Positions 18,351 through 26,581 are shown, counted from the first letter of the stretch. The stretch is DNA of 64,000 nucleotides from Maribellus maritimus (GCF_022267315.1 NZ_JAIKLE010000022.1:62001-126000), one strand, 5' to 3'. Made by a program: numbers and translations. Notes: a model not told the origin generated them from the sequence alone.

Positions 18351-19586
18351 TTAAAACTGAACGGCCCGGCCAGGGGTATTTTGCTCAAAATACTTCTTAA
18401 AAAAAGAAAATCGGTTTGACGTTGACTGACTTCTCTTTCTTCGAACAAAATCAAAACGCAAAGGCGATTGTTTTTCCAGTTTGGCCAAATAATCGGCGGA
18501 ATAGTGTTGTTCATTCATTCCTACCGATTCAATTATCATGGTTTCAATACTGCGATTCATCAGTTTAATAAATGTCTCTATCTGAGACCCTTTAAAACAA
18601 TACATTTCATCCAATGCTTTTCGTCCAAAGTGAATGGTTTTATTTACAAATTTATCCAGATCGTAATCATTCCGGCGAGAAAAAATGGTTCTGGTTTGCG
18701 CTTCAGCATCCTCTTTTACATCCTGAATATCATCAAGTAACTGAAGATAAACCCCATATCCAAACAAAGCCCGTTCTTCATTCTCGGTCAATCTGCCGGC
18801 CACCAGGTAACCATCGGCCAAAACAGAGGCGCCTCCCTTTTCAAAACATATTTTTTGAATCTCGTTATCTGAAATTTCTGTTGTTCCGTTAAGTTGTAAA
18901 CTGTTGGTTTGTCCCTGTTGAATAGCGTACAAACTTTCAAAAACTTTTGGAAACTCCGTTCTTGGAAATTGTTTTTCAAACATTTCAACCAGCTTAAAAA
19001 GCTGCAACTCCGTAAAACTTTGCGCCAACACCACTTCCCCATGCAATCGCCGGTTAAAACGGACACTAAAATATTGCTTCTCTTCGGCAGAAATATTTGG
19101 ATCGTCGAGCAAATTATCGCTGTACGGATAAATCATACTGTAACCAAAAACAGATGGAGTAATATCCACCGGGATATCCATCATCAGCTGAATTCCATTC
19201 ATAATCCAAACATTTCGCATTCCCTGATAAATATTCTCGGGCGAAAGTTCCGGTCCAAATTCACGGGCTCTGTAAAAAAAATCTCTGCTTACATTTTTAA
19301 ATTTATCGGAAAGAATGATTTCCAGATGTTTCTGGTCAAAATCAAAAACGGTTTTAAGAAACGATTTAAAAACCGGAAAAAATGTTTTGGAAGGATCACT
19401 CCTCCGCAATTCTTCCACTTTACGTTTTGATTTTAATCCGTTTATCTTTTGCTGAAAATCAGAAAAATGCTGTTCACGTATTTTCTGCTCGTTTAACGAA
19501 TATGTTTTTTCAAAAACAGGGAAATCAAGCGGGCTTTCATTCCAGATGTTTTCAAAATGACTGATATAATTTTTAACCGTTAGCAT
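18351..19586 (-). CDS. class I isoprenoid-synthase-fold protein
   Basis: A 411-residue, largely helical soluble protein with two Asp-rich patches spaced as in class I isoprenoid (terpene, polyprenyl, squalene/phytoene) synthases. The first is YSDNLLDDPN (Asp157, Asp161, Asp162) and the second is LQLLDDIQDVKED (282-293; Asp285, Asp286, Asp289, Asp293), strongly like the second Mg-diphosphate motif of squalene/phytoene synthases and prenyltransferases. Several Arg and Lys residues follow the first motif (RFNRRLHGE). A cytosolic Mg-dependent enzyme acting on a prenyl diphosphate is inferred from fold and motifs; the substrate and product are unknown. No other isoprenoid or carotenoid genes flank it. 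A 120-residue N-terminal extension before the first motif is longer than in short terpene synthases. Confidence 0.6.
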   Translation of the reverse strand: MLTVKNYISHFENIWNESPLDFPVFEKTYSLNEQKIREQHFSDFQQKINGLKSKRKVEELRRSDPSKTFFPVFKSFLKTVFDFDQKHLEIILSDKFKNVSRDFFYRAREFGPELSPENIYQGMRNVWIMNGIQLMMDIPVDITPSVFGYSMIYPYSDNLLDDPNISAEEKQYFSVRFNRRLHGEVVLAQSFTELQLFKLVEMFEKQFPRTEFPKVFESLYAIQQGQTNSLQLNGTTEISDNEIQKICFEKGGASVLADGYLVAGRLTENEERALFGYGVYLQLLDDIQDVKEDAEAQTRTIFSRRNDYDLDKFVNKTIHFGRKALDEMYCFKGSQIETFIKLMNRSIETMIIESVGMNEQHYSADYLAKLEKQSPLRFDFVRRKRSQSTSNRFSFFKKYFEQNTPGRAVQF

Positions 19587-19691
19587 AATAAATGTGGTTT
19601 AAGGTAAAAATAACCAATCAATACGAAAACCATTTATTTTTTAGATGAACGAAAGCAATTTAAGGGGCAAAAAAAGGTATTTGGCAGGGAA

Positions 19692-19720
19692 ACAAAAAAA
19701 GGGCTTTTAAAGCCCTTTAG
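19692..19720 (-). terminator. terminator of the yebC gene
   Basis: The self-complementary AAAGGGCTTT...AAAGCCCTTT hairpin (19698-19719) is followed on the minus strand by a run of seven T's. It lies about 25 bp past the stop of the YebC gene. Confidence 0.8.
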
Positions 19721-19742
19721 AAATATTGAATGTTTTTATCTT

Positions 19743-20453
19743 CTATGCGATATTTGTGTAAACAGCCTGAACATCATCATCTTCTTCCAGTTTATCAAGC
19801 ATTTTTTCTATCTCTTCCAGTTGTTCTTCCGAGAATTCAACCGGATCGTTCGCAAAACGTTTCAGGTTGGCTTTTTTCACTTCTATATTTAAATTTTCAA
19901 GTGCATGTGCGATATCTCCAAAACTGGTATAATCGGCGTAAGCATAGTATTCTCCTTCGTTTTCCTCAATCTCTTCCAATCCGGCGTCAATCAATTCAAG
20001 CTCCAGTTCTTCCACATCCATACCTTCCGGTTTTTCAAACTCAAAGACCGCTTTTCTGGAAAACATAAATTCAAGCGAGCCGGTTGGCACCAAACCTCCG
20101 CCAGCTTTGTTAAAATAACTTTTTACATTGGCAACTGTTCGCGTTGTGTTATCGGTGGCACATTCCACAAAAACCAAAACTCCGTGCGGACCTTTTCCCT
20201 CGTAGTTTACTTCTGAATAATTTGCCGCATCCTTTCCCGACGCTCTTTTTATCGCTGCATCGATGTTTGATTTTGGCATGTTTTGCGCTTTTGCATTTAA
20301 GATAGCCGTGCGCAAAGTAGCATTCAAATCCGGGTCGGCTCCTCCTTCCTTGGCTGCAATGGTAATTTTTTTCGAGAGTTTAGGAAAAATTCTCGACATT
20401 TTGTCCCAGCGTTTCTCTTTCGCTGCCCGCCGATATTCAAATGCTCTTCCCAT
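19743..20453 (-). CDS. yebC: YebC/PmpR (TACO1) family protein
   Basis: A 236-residue member of the widely conserved YebC/TACO1 family, described as DNA-binding regulators and, for several members, as ribosome-associated factors that relieve stalling. The N-terminus is slightly non-standard ([19 protein letters not shown] instead of MAGHSKWANIK), a form seen in Bacteroidota. Diagnostic stretches are [44 protein letters not shown] and FNKAGGGL. The acidic C-terminus is as usual. It is followed by its own terminator, so it is probably monocistronic. Confidence 0.93.
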   Translation of the reverse strand: MGRAFEYRRAAKEKRWDKMSRIFPKLSKKITIAAKEGGADPDLNATLRTAILNAKAQNMPKSNIDAAIKRASGKDAANYSEVNYEGKGPHGVLVFVECATDNTTRTVANVKSYFNKAGGGLVPTGSLEFMFSRKAVFEFEKPEGMDVEELELELIDAGLEEIEENEGEYYAYADYTSFGDIAHALENLNIEVKKANLKRFANDPVEFSEEQLEEIEKMLDKLEEDDDVQAVYTNIA

Positions 20454-20547
20454 GTTTCAGATTTTATTATTGAAAATTTTCCGCGAAAATAAAAAACAGA
20501 AACGATAAAAACCAAAGTACAAATCACAAAATTCAAAAAAATAGCTC

Positions 20548-20691
20548 TTATTCTTTGTATGATTTAATTTTAATCTTCCTGGGCTTACATACTTTTTCTT
20601 CTTTTTTTACTTTGGCTCCGCATTTTTTACATTCGTATTTTGGATTTTCTTTGTCTTTAAAATCTTTTGTTTTACAGGCAACTTTCCCCAT
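20548..20691 (-). CDS. 47-residue Cys-containing zinc-ribbon-like protein
   Basis: A short gene with ATG at 20691 and TAA at 20548. The protein starts MGKVACKTKDFKDKEN, then YECKKCGAKVKKEEKVCKP, and ends KIKIKSYKE. Four cysteines (6, 21, 24, 35), with a CxxCG pair, look like a small zinc ribbon, and about a third of the residues are Lys. Its start lies 2 bp after the stop of the kinase/RapZ-C fusion gene, so the two are almost certainly co-transcribed and perhaps translationally coupled. I do not recognise a named family. Function is unknown; nucleic-acid or protein binding would fit its charge. Confidence 0.7.
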   Translation of the reverse strand: MGKVACKTKDFKDKENPKYECKKCGAKVKKEEKVCKPRKIKIKSYKE

Positions 20692-20693
20692 AT

Positions 20694-22121
20694 CTAAAAT
20701 TGTTGTTCACGGTGAATAAGAACAACACTTACGGGGTAATTGTTTTGTATATATTCAGCTAGTTTTTCAGCGGAGTAAACCGAACGATGCTGGCCACCGG
20801 TGCAGCCAAAATTTATTGACAAATGTGAAAAACCTCTTTCCAAATACACTTTCACCGTTTGATCAACCAAAGCTTTTACAGAATCAAGATAAATATTGAT
20901 TTCCGATTTCTCTTCCAAAAACTTTTGTACTTCCAAATCTTTGCCGGTAAGTTGTTTGTATTCCTGGTGGCGCCCCGGATTATTGATAGCTCTGCAGTCA
21001 AAAACAAAACCGCCACCATTGCCTGAAGGATCGGCAGGAATCCCTTTTTTATAGGAAAAACTTGTGATGCGAATCGTTAAATTACTTTTTACCTGCCCAA
21101 TTTCTTTTAAAACTTCCGACTTAGTAAGCAATTTTAATACTTTGGTTAGCTCAGGAATTTCAACAGGTAAATCAAGGTCTTCCAGTAAAAACTCAAGGTT
21201 TTTTAAAGCATAAGGAATACTTTTTAGAAAATGCTCTTTCTTTTCATAAAAACCCCGAAAACCATAAGCCCCCATCGCCTGCATAATGCGAATCAATACA
21301 AACCCGCGAAAGTAAACTGTAAATTCCTTTTTATTTACAGGAAGGTATTTCTGCAATTCTTCAAGGTAAAAGTCAAAAAGCTCTTTACGCACACTTTGCG
21401 GAATATCTGCTTTTCCGTCGTATAAAAGCGAAGCTAAATCATACTGCAGCGCTCCACGTCTTCCTCCCTGGTAATCGATAAAAAATACTTCATCATCTTT
21501 CAACATAACGTTACGCGACTGAAAATCACGATACAAAAAATAGTTTGAATCTGCGCTGAGCAAATATTCACTAAAAGTCTGAAAATCATCTTCAAGAGCT
21601 TGTTCATCAAAAGGAATTTGTGCCAGCTTCAGAAAATAATACTTAAAATAATTCAGGTCCCACATCATACTTTGGCTGTCGAAAGCAGCCCGCGGGTAAC
21701 AAACTGAATAATCCAATTCTTTTCCGGCAACTACCTGCAACTTGGGGAGAACCTTTAAAACCTTTTTATATTCATTAATAATATTTTTTGAAAATCCTTC
21801 GGATTCACGGGTTTTACTTAAAAAATCAAACAGAGTGGTATCTCCCAAATCTCTGAGAAGATATTTTCTAAGATCGGAACTTACGGCATAAATTTCGGGA
21901 ACCGGCAAATCCTTTGTCAAAAAATGATTGGTAAACGAAAGAAAAGCCGTGTTTTCCTTTACATCGGAGTTAAAAGCGCCGATTGCTGTTCTGTTTTTAT
22001 TTTGCAAACGGCAATACTCGCGATAGGAACCCGACGGCGGCAACATTTCAAAAGTTTCCACCTTTTCATTAAAGTGATGTTCAAAAAGTTGAATTATTTC
22101 GTTTTTATCTGATGTTTTCAA
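20694..22121 (-). CDS. sugar-kinase-like (APH fold) / RapZ C-terminal domain fusion
   Basis: A 475-residue two-domain protein. Residues about 1-330 form an aminoglycoside-phosphotransferase-fold kinase similar to the AmgK group that phosphorylates amino sugars such as N-acetylmuramate: YREYCRL glycine-loop region near 33-39, catalytic loop YRDFQSRNVML (D199, N204) and metal-binding FIDYQGG (D216). Residues about 345-475 match the C-terminal domain of RapZ, with FDCRAINNPGR and GCTGGQHRS (440-447), the part that in E. coli senses glucosamine-6-phosphate. The N-terminal RapZ nucleotide-binding domain is absent and replaced by the kinase. Translation must start at TTG (22121), since an in-frame stop lies two codons upstream and the first Met would cut the kinase. 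A role in cell-wall amino-sugar metabolism or sensing is inference. Confidence 0.8.
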   Translation of the reverse strand: MKTSDKNEIIQLFEHHFNEKVETFEMLPPSGSYREYCRLQNKNRTAIGAFNSDVKENTAFLSFTNHFLTKDLPVPEIYAVSSDLRKYLLRDLGDTTLFDFLSKTRESEGFSKNIINEYKKVLKVLPKLQVVAGKELDYSVCYPRAAFDSQSMMWDLNYFKYYFLKLAQIPFDEQALEDDFQTFSEYLLSADSNYFLYRDFQSRNVMLKDDEVFFIDYQGGRRGALQYDLASLLYDGKADIPQSVRKELFDFYLEELQKYLPVNKKEFTVYFRGFVLIRIMQAMGAYGFRGFYEKKEHFLKSIPYALKNLEFLLEDLDLPVEIPELTKVLKLLTKSEVLKEIGQVKSNLTIRITSFSYKKGIPADPSGNGGGFVFDCRAINNPGRHQEYKQLTGKDLEVQKFLEEKSEINIYLDSVKALVDQTVKVYLERGFSHLSINFGCTGGQHRSVYSAEKLAEYIQNNYPVSVVLIHREQQF

Positions 22122-22170
22122 ATGCTAAAATTTAAAAGATTAAACGTATTTTTATGCTTTCTGCAAAATT

Positions 22171-22887
22171 ATGGCAAAAATCAAAAATATCTATTTTTTA
22201 AGGATACTTCGAAATTTATTGGTATTGATTGGTATTTTCTTCTCTTTATGTTTACTACTTGCGTTTACAACCCTTCCATTTTGGGGATTTCATTGGCTGG
22301 GAACAAGCAAGTCGGAGTTAAAGGAAGAACCCAAAACCATTGTTTTACTTGGTGGTGGTGGAATGCCCAGTGAGTCGAACCTAATGCGCAGCTGGTATGT
22401 TGAAAAGGCTGCTAAAAGTTTCCCGAAAGCCGGAATAGTAATTGCAATGCCCGGTGATCTGGCAGATAGTTTAAGTACGCCTGTTTTAATGCGAAAAGAA
22501 TTGGAACTGAGGGGAGTTAAAAACATACGCATTTCATTTGAAGATAAAGGAACCAACACCCGGGCGCAGGCGATGAACTGCCAAAGAATAATTAAAATGC
22601 AAAACCCGGTGTTACTGGTATCATCGCCGGAACATATGCGGCGTGCTGTGCTTTGTTTCAGAAAAGCAGGTTTTGAAAAAGTGAATGCACTTCCGGCTTT
22701 TGAAAATGCAACCGAGGCCGATCTTTCGTTTAAAGATGATGAACTGGGTGGAAACAAATTGTTTGTACCCGATGTGGGACAAAGTATCTCGGTGCGCTAT
22801 CAGCTCTGGAACCATTTGAAATATGAAATTCTGATTGCACGTGAGCTTGCAGCTCTCACGTATTATAAGCTGAGGGGCTGGATTTAA
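22171..22887 (+). CDS. DUF218 (YdcF/ElyC/SanA-like) membrane protein
   Basis: A 238-residue protein with one N-terminal transmembrane helix (about 16-38) and a periplasmic or cytosolic Rossmann-like DUF218 domain. Visible family features are IVLLGGGGMPSESNLMRSW (about 55-73), FEDKGTNTRAQAMN (about 127-140) and VLLVSSPEHMRRAVLCFRKAG. E. coli relatives ElyC and SanA affect envelope and peptidoglycan-precursor (lipid carrier) homeostasis; the activity of this one is unknown. It diverges from the kinase/RapZ-C fusion across only 49 bp, which makes a shared envelope theme attractive but unproven. Confidence 0.8.
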   Translation: MAKIKNIYFLRILRNLLVLIGIFFSLCLLLAFTTLPFWGFHWLGTSKSELKEEPKTIVLLGGGGMPSESNLMRSWYVEKAAKSFPKAGIVIAMPGDLADSLSTPVLMRKELELRGVKNIRISFEDKGTNTRAQAMNCQRIIKMQNPVLLVSSPEHMRRAVLCFRKAGFEKVNALPAFENATEADLSFKDDELGGNKLFVPDVGQSISVRYQLWNHLKYEILIARELAALTYYKLRGWI

Positions 22888-23000
22888 ATTTTAAACTGAA
22901 CATTCTTTATTTGTAGTTTACATTTTATTTCAGGTTGTATTTTTCATCAGCAAACAAATTTTCTATCTCTGTTTTTTATTATATCTACCATACAAACAGA

Positions 23001-23042
23001 AAAAGAGGGAGATAACCGCTGGACCAGTCGCTCCCTCTAAAA
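23001..23042 (-). terminator. terminator of the tandem-domain lipoprotein gene
   Basis: AGAGGGAG (23004-23011) pairs with CTCCCTCT (23031-23038), with a smaller CTGG/CCAG pairing inside the loop. On the minus strand the hairpin is followed by TTTTCTGTTT. Confidence 0.75.
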
Positions 23043-23074
23043 AATATTGCGTATTATTCTAATGAATCCGTCTG

Positions 23075-24895
23075 TTATTCAACCATAACAATTGGGCAGT
23101 TTACCAATGCAACACCGGTTCCTAAAATATTTGCATTCATGGCACTCATCCAGTTACTTACCATATCAAAATCGGCGTTATCATATACATTCACATTCCA
23201 TAATGGCGAATACATATCATCTTCCGGAACGGTTTGAACCACATTATGTGTCTGATCGGTTCCCATTTCGGTTACAAAATCTGAAGGAGGGCCACCGCCT
23301 TCCATGTCCGGATTGATATTGAAAGTAACCAAAATGTCGGACACAGGAGCATTGGGGTGTCCCTCATCAGGCAACTCGACCGTTAAAGTCTTTTCAGAAA
23401 AATCGAAATAAGTAACAACCATATCTTTGTACCACCCGCGAATTAAACCATTCGTATTTTCAGGTTTGTAGCGCAGTTCCGCTGTTGAACCATCGGGAAC
23501 CACCGGGCAGTTTACAATCAGGTTTGTTCGCTCATTTGGATATCCCATTGCCGTCAACTCAGCCAGGCTTGTAACAGTATTTGCCCTGTAATAATCAGGG
23601 ACTGTAACTTTATGAACATGCCAGAAATCACTATATCCTTCGTCTCCCGGGATAACATCAATAATATTCAACTGTCCTTCTACCGGTGTCGATTCCCCTT
23701 CCTTAAACAAAACATAAATAGGTGCTGATTTTAGCGGCATCACGTCAAAATTATAGTACTGTACTTTTTCTCCGTTTGGCCCCAGACCTTTTGTAATAAA
23801 GGGCCCCTGGTCAAAATTAACTGGTTCGTTTGCTGCCGGTAAACCATTCATATCGTCCCGAACCATGAGATGTCCGGCCTCTGCGCTAAACCGGTCGATA
23901 GAAGCTTTTGAAGCCATATCCGGGTCCACAGGTAAATTCCCTTCTTCCACAGAAACAACAGGGCAATTTACGAGTGCTACCCCCATTGCCAATACATTTG
24001 CGTTCGAAGCACTCATCCAGTCGTAAACCATATTAAAATCCATGTTGTCATAAACATCCACGTCCCACAGTGGAGAATAACCTGCATCGGTTGGAATAGT
24101 TTGAACAACATTATGGGTTTGCATGGTCATCCCTTCAGTTACAAAACCCGATGGCGGGCCACCACCTTCCATATCAGGATTAATGTTGAATGTGACCAGA
24201 ATATCGGAAACCGGAACATCAGGCTGGCCACTTGATGGCAAATCAACTGTTAACATCTTCTCTTCGAAAGTGAAATAGAAAACCAGTTTTCCTTTATACC
24301 AGCCATTTATTAAACCTTTAGGTTCGCTGGAATTAAAACGCATGGAAGCCGTTGATCCTTCCGGAACGACCGGACAATTAACAACAATATTTGTACGTTC
24401 CACCGGATAGTCCATGTCCATTATCTCCTGAACACTGGTAATCGTATTGGCAACATAATCCGTTGGTACAGTTACTTTATTAACATGCCAGAAGTCGTTG
24501 TAGCCTTCATCCCCCGGAATTACGTCGATAATGTTTAATTGTCCCGAGACAGGAGAGCTTTCTCCTTCCCTGAAAAGGGCATAAATAGGAGCCGCTTTTA
24601 CAGGTTGAATATCGAAATTGTAATATTTAACAACTTCGCCTCCCGGTCCTATTCCCTGGGTAATAAAGGGTCCCTGATCAAAATCAATCGCCTGATTTGA
24701 TTCCGGAAGGCCATTGGATCCATCCCGAACCATTAAATGTCCTGCTTCTGCACTAAATCTGTCAATCACTGCTTTTTCTGCCGTGTTTGGATCTACCGGC
24801 GTTGGCCCCGGATCGGGCATCATGTCATCGTCTTTCTCACAGGCTGCGAACACAGCCAAAAATCCAATTAGTGTGATAAATAATTTCATTTTCAT
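23075..24895 (-). CDS. lipoprotein made of two tandem copies of one domain
   Basis: A 606-residue lipoprotein with signal peptide ending FAAC (Cys19) and an acidic linker (EKDDDMMPDPGPTPVDP). It contains two consecutive domains, residues about 37-316 and 326-606, that align along their whole length with most positions identical. Shared phrases are DRFSAEAGHLMVRD, FDQGPFIT, YYNFD, GQLNIIDVIPGDEGY, DFWHV, RTN.(I/V)VNCPVVP, SDILVTFNINPDMEGGGPPS and THNVVQT. I do not recognise a named function for this domain; it is probably a surface or periplasmic beta-rich module. I chose 24895 as start because a longer frame from 24946 would place the promoter inside the gene, and the leader then has exactly the length of that of the neighbouring regulator gene. 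Regulation by the adjacent two-component system is predicted from the shared operator. Confidence 0.75.
   Translation of the reverse strand: MKMKLFITLIGFLAVFAACEKDDDMMPDPGPTPVDPNTAEKAVIDRFSAEAGHLMVRDGSNGLPESNQAIDFDQGPFITQGIGPGGEVVKYYNFDIQPVKAAPIYALFREGESSPVSGQLNIIDVIPGDEGYNDFWHVNKVTVPTDYVANTITSVQEIMDMDYPVERTNIVVNCPVVPEGSTASMRFNSSEPKGLINGWYKGKLVFYFTFEEKMLTVDLPSSGQPDVPVSDILVTFNINPDMEGGGPPSGFVTEGMTMQTHNVVQTIPTDAGYSPLWDVDVYDNMDFNMVYDWMSASNANVLAMGVALVNCPVVSVEEGNLPVDPDMASKASIDRFSAEAGHLMVRDDMNGLPAANEPVNFDQGPFITKGLGPNGEKVQYYNFDVMPLKSAPIYVLFKEGESTPVEGQLNIIDVIPGDEGYSDFWHVHKVTVPDYYRANTVTSLAELTAMGYPNERTNLIVNCPVVPDGSTAELRYKPENTNGLIRGWYKDMVVTYFDFSEKTLTVELPDEGHPNAPVSDILVTFNINPDMEGGGPPSDFVTEMGTDQTHNVVQTVPEDDMYSPLWNVNVYDNADFDMVSNWMSAMNANILGTGVALVNCPIVMVE
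23078..23920 (-). repeat. tandem domain copy 2 within the lipoprotein
   Basis: Encodes residues about 326-606, collinear with copy 1. Both copies end in the same pattern, VALVNCP followed by a hydrophobic pair and SVE or MVE. Boundaries are approximate. Confidence 0.7.
23948..24787 (-). repeat. tandem domain copy 1 within the lipoprotein
   Basis: Encodes residues about 37-316 of the lipoprotein, the first of two homologous domains. The protein match with copy 2 is collinear over about 280 residues with only short substitutions, so the pair arose by internal duplication. Boundaries are approximate. Confidence 0.7.
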
Positions 24896-24919
24896 GGTAA
24901 TACTATTTTGGTTACGATT

Positions 24920-24927
24920 CAAAGATC
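24920..24927 (-). promoter_or_regulatory. -7-like element of the lipoprotein gene
   Basis: GATCTTTG on the minus strand is one base from the TAnnTTTG consensus. It ends 24 nt before the ATG at 24895 and lies at the same distance from the direct-repeat operator as the -7 element of the response-regulator gene does. Confidence 0.55.
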
Positions 24928-24933
24928 CGCCTA

Positions 24934-24957
24934 AAGTATCACACAAGTATCACAAAA
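24934..24957 (-). promoter_or_regulatory. direct-repeat operator upstream of the lipoprotein gene
   Basis: On the + strand, AAGTATCACAC (24934-24944) is followed immediately by AAGTATCACAA (24945-24955), two 11-bp direct repeats; on the minus strand each reads TGTGATACTT. PhoB/OmpR-family regulators bind such 11-bp-spaced direct repeats next to the core promoter, and PhoB sites share the TGT-AT pattern. The second unit starts 50 bp from the ATG, exactly as in the copy upstream of the response-regulator gene. A 17-bp palindrome (AAAAGCTT-T-AAGCTTTT, 24954-24970) abuts it on the far side. Confidence 0.65.
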
Positions 24958-25010
24958 GCTTTAAGCTTTTATAAAGTTTTAATAACTGAATTTCAAACTA
25001 TTACACACAA

Positions 25011-25047
25011 ACAAAAAAAAAAAAGAGAAGACCTCAAAGTCTTCTCT
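25011..25047 (-). terminator. terminator of the two-component operon
   Basis: AGAGAAGAC (25024-25032) pairs with GTCTTCTCT (25039-25047) around a 6-nt loop. On the minus strand it is followed by a long T-run (25011-25023 is almost all A on the + strand). Confidence 0.85.
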
Positions 25048-25073
25048 TTATCAAATAAACTCGACAAATTACG

Positions 25074-26570
25074 TTATGCAATTTGAGCTACCGGCAAGTG
25101 AAAGGAAAATGTGGTTCCCTTTCCGAATTGGCTAAACACCTTTATATCGGAATGATGCAACTCCATAATCTTTTTTACAATAGCAAGTCCCAAACCGGTG
25201 CTTTCGGTATGTTCCCGTCCCTTATAGTAACGTTCAAAAATATGCGGAATATCTTCCTGTTTTATGCCCTGTCCGGAATCTGAAATTTGCACGTTTACTT
25301 TCCCAACTTCTTCAGTATTTACTTCAATGTTTATTGTGTCTCCCTCCTCGCAAAATTTAATTGCATTGTCAATAAGATTTTGTAAAGCACGTTCAAGCAG
25401 CGAAATATCAGCTTCCACGAGCGGCAAATCTTTTGATAAAACCGTATTGATACTGACTCCTTTTTTCTGTGAAATTATACGATATTTGTTGGCAATGTCA
25501 TAAATCAACTCAGCAATCACAAATGTTTCCATTTCCGGTTTTATTTGATTTGATTCCAATTTAGAAAGTTCAAATAATTCAGAGACCAGCTTTTTTAAAC
25601 GTTCACTACTTTTAACAATCGTTTTCAAGTAGCGTTCTCTGTCTTCTTTTAAAATATCATCTTTTTTTAGCAGAAGGGTTTCAGCGTATCCCTGAATGGA
25701 TGCCACGGGTGTCCGCAAATCGTGAGACACATTGCTTATCAATTCTTTACGGAGTGTATCAACTCCTTTTAATTCTTCAATATTTTTTTCGATGGTTTCA
25801 GCCATTTCATTAAAAACCAAACCAATCTTATCCAACTCATTTTTATCTTTTACCGGAATTCTCGTATTGTACTGACCGGAGCGAAACTTTTGGATTCCAC
25901 TGGTAATAACATTTAGTTTTTTTGTTAAAAACCAGAAAGCAACAAGGCCCATAAAAGCGGTTACGATTAAAATGACTATAACCGAACGAATAGATAGCCC
26001 CAAAATATAACTCCCGATAACGAGATGTGAAGCCGAAATATATTCCTGACTGGCCAGAACAATGTATAAATAACCAAGTAGCTGATTATCCTCGGTAATC
26101 CGGGCCGCCGAAAATATTTTAGACTCCCCCGGGTTGCGCGGGTCATTGCCATAGATTACTGATTGTTTGTGATCGTTTAAAAAATTCCGGATGGGAACGA
26201 GCGAAACTTTTTCAAGTTTTACATCTTTCTCGGGAACAACATAACTCAGAATAGTTCCTTCTTTGTCCAGTAAATATACTTCAACAGTAGGATTAATCAC
26301 CATCATTGAATGCATAATATCAGCCAGTGCTTCTTCATTAATACTATCCTTAACCATAGGCGTAATAACATCCAGCATATTGCTTGCCAGTTCACGGTTC
26401 AGTTTCTGATTCACCTCTTCTGAATAATTGCTTGCCGCCTGCACCGAAATATACAATGCTATAGCTGCAAAAACGCCCAGAACTGATAGAAATATAGCCG
26501 ATACCTGCCAGAAAAGCCGGCTAAAAAACCGTTGTTTATCAGTTTCTTTGTTGTTTTTATTTGTACTCAT
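25074..26570 (-). CDS. sensor histidine kinase (PhoR/VicK-like)
   Basis: A 498-residue membrane kinase. TM1 spans about 22-44, an extracytoplasmic sensor domain about 45-183 with a Cache/PAS-like pattern (VEVYLLDKEGTILSYVVPEK), TM2 about 186-216, then HAMP (about 217-268). The HisKA helix carries the phospho-acceptor His283 in SNVSHDLRTP, and the ATPase domain carries LIDNAIKF (N box), ISDSGQGIKQEDIPHIFERYYKG (G1/F boxes) and STGLGLAIVKKI (G2). It lies 11 bp after the response-regulator gene and shares its promoter and terminator. The signal sensed is unknown; position suggests an envelope or surface cue linked to the neighbouring lipoprotein. Confidence 0.92.
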   Translation of the reverse strand: MSTNKNNKETDKQRFFSRLFWQVSAIFLSVLGVFAAIALYISVQAASNYSEEVNQKLNRELASNMLDVITPMVKDSINEEALADIMHSMMVINPTVEVYLLDKEGTILSYVVPEKDVKLEKVSLVPIRNFLNDHKQSVIYGNDPRNPGESKIFSAARITEDNQLLGYLYIVLASQEYISASHLVIGSYILGLSIRSVIVILIVTAFMGLVAFWFLTKKLNVITSGIQKFRSGQYNTRIPVKDKNELDKIGLVFNEMAETIEKNIEELKGVDTLRKELISNVSHDLRTPVASIQGYAETLLLKKDDILKEDRERYLKTIVKSSERLKKLVSELFELSKLESNQIKPEMETFVIAELIYDIANKYRIISQKKGVSINTVLSKDLPLVEADISLLERALQNLIDNAIKFCEEGDTINIEVNTEEVGKVNVQISDSGQGIKQEDIPHIFERYYKGREHTESTGLGLAIVKKIMELHHSDIKVFSQFGKGTTFSFHLPVAQIA

Positions 26571-26581
26571 TTTTCCAAAAA

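Noticed and set aside
24896-24946. Longer start (MCDTLGG...) for the tandem-domain lipoprotein
   Set aside because: It would cover the predicted promoter and give a signal peptide starting 17 residues too early; the lipoprotein signal begins at 24895.
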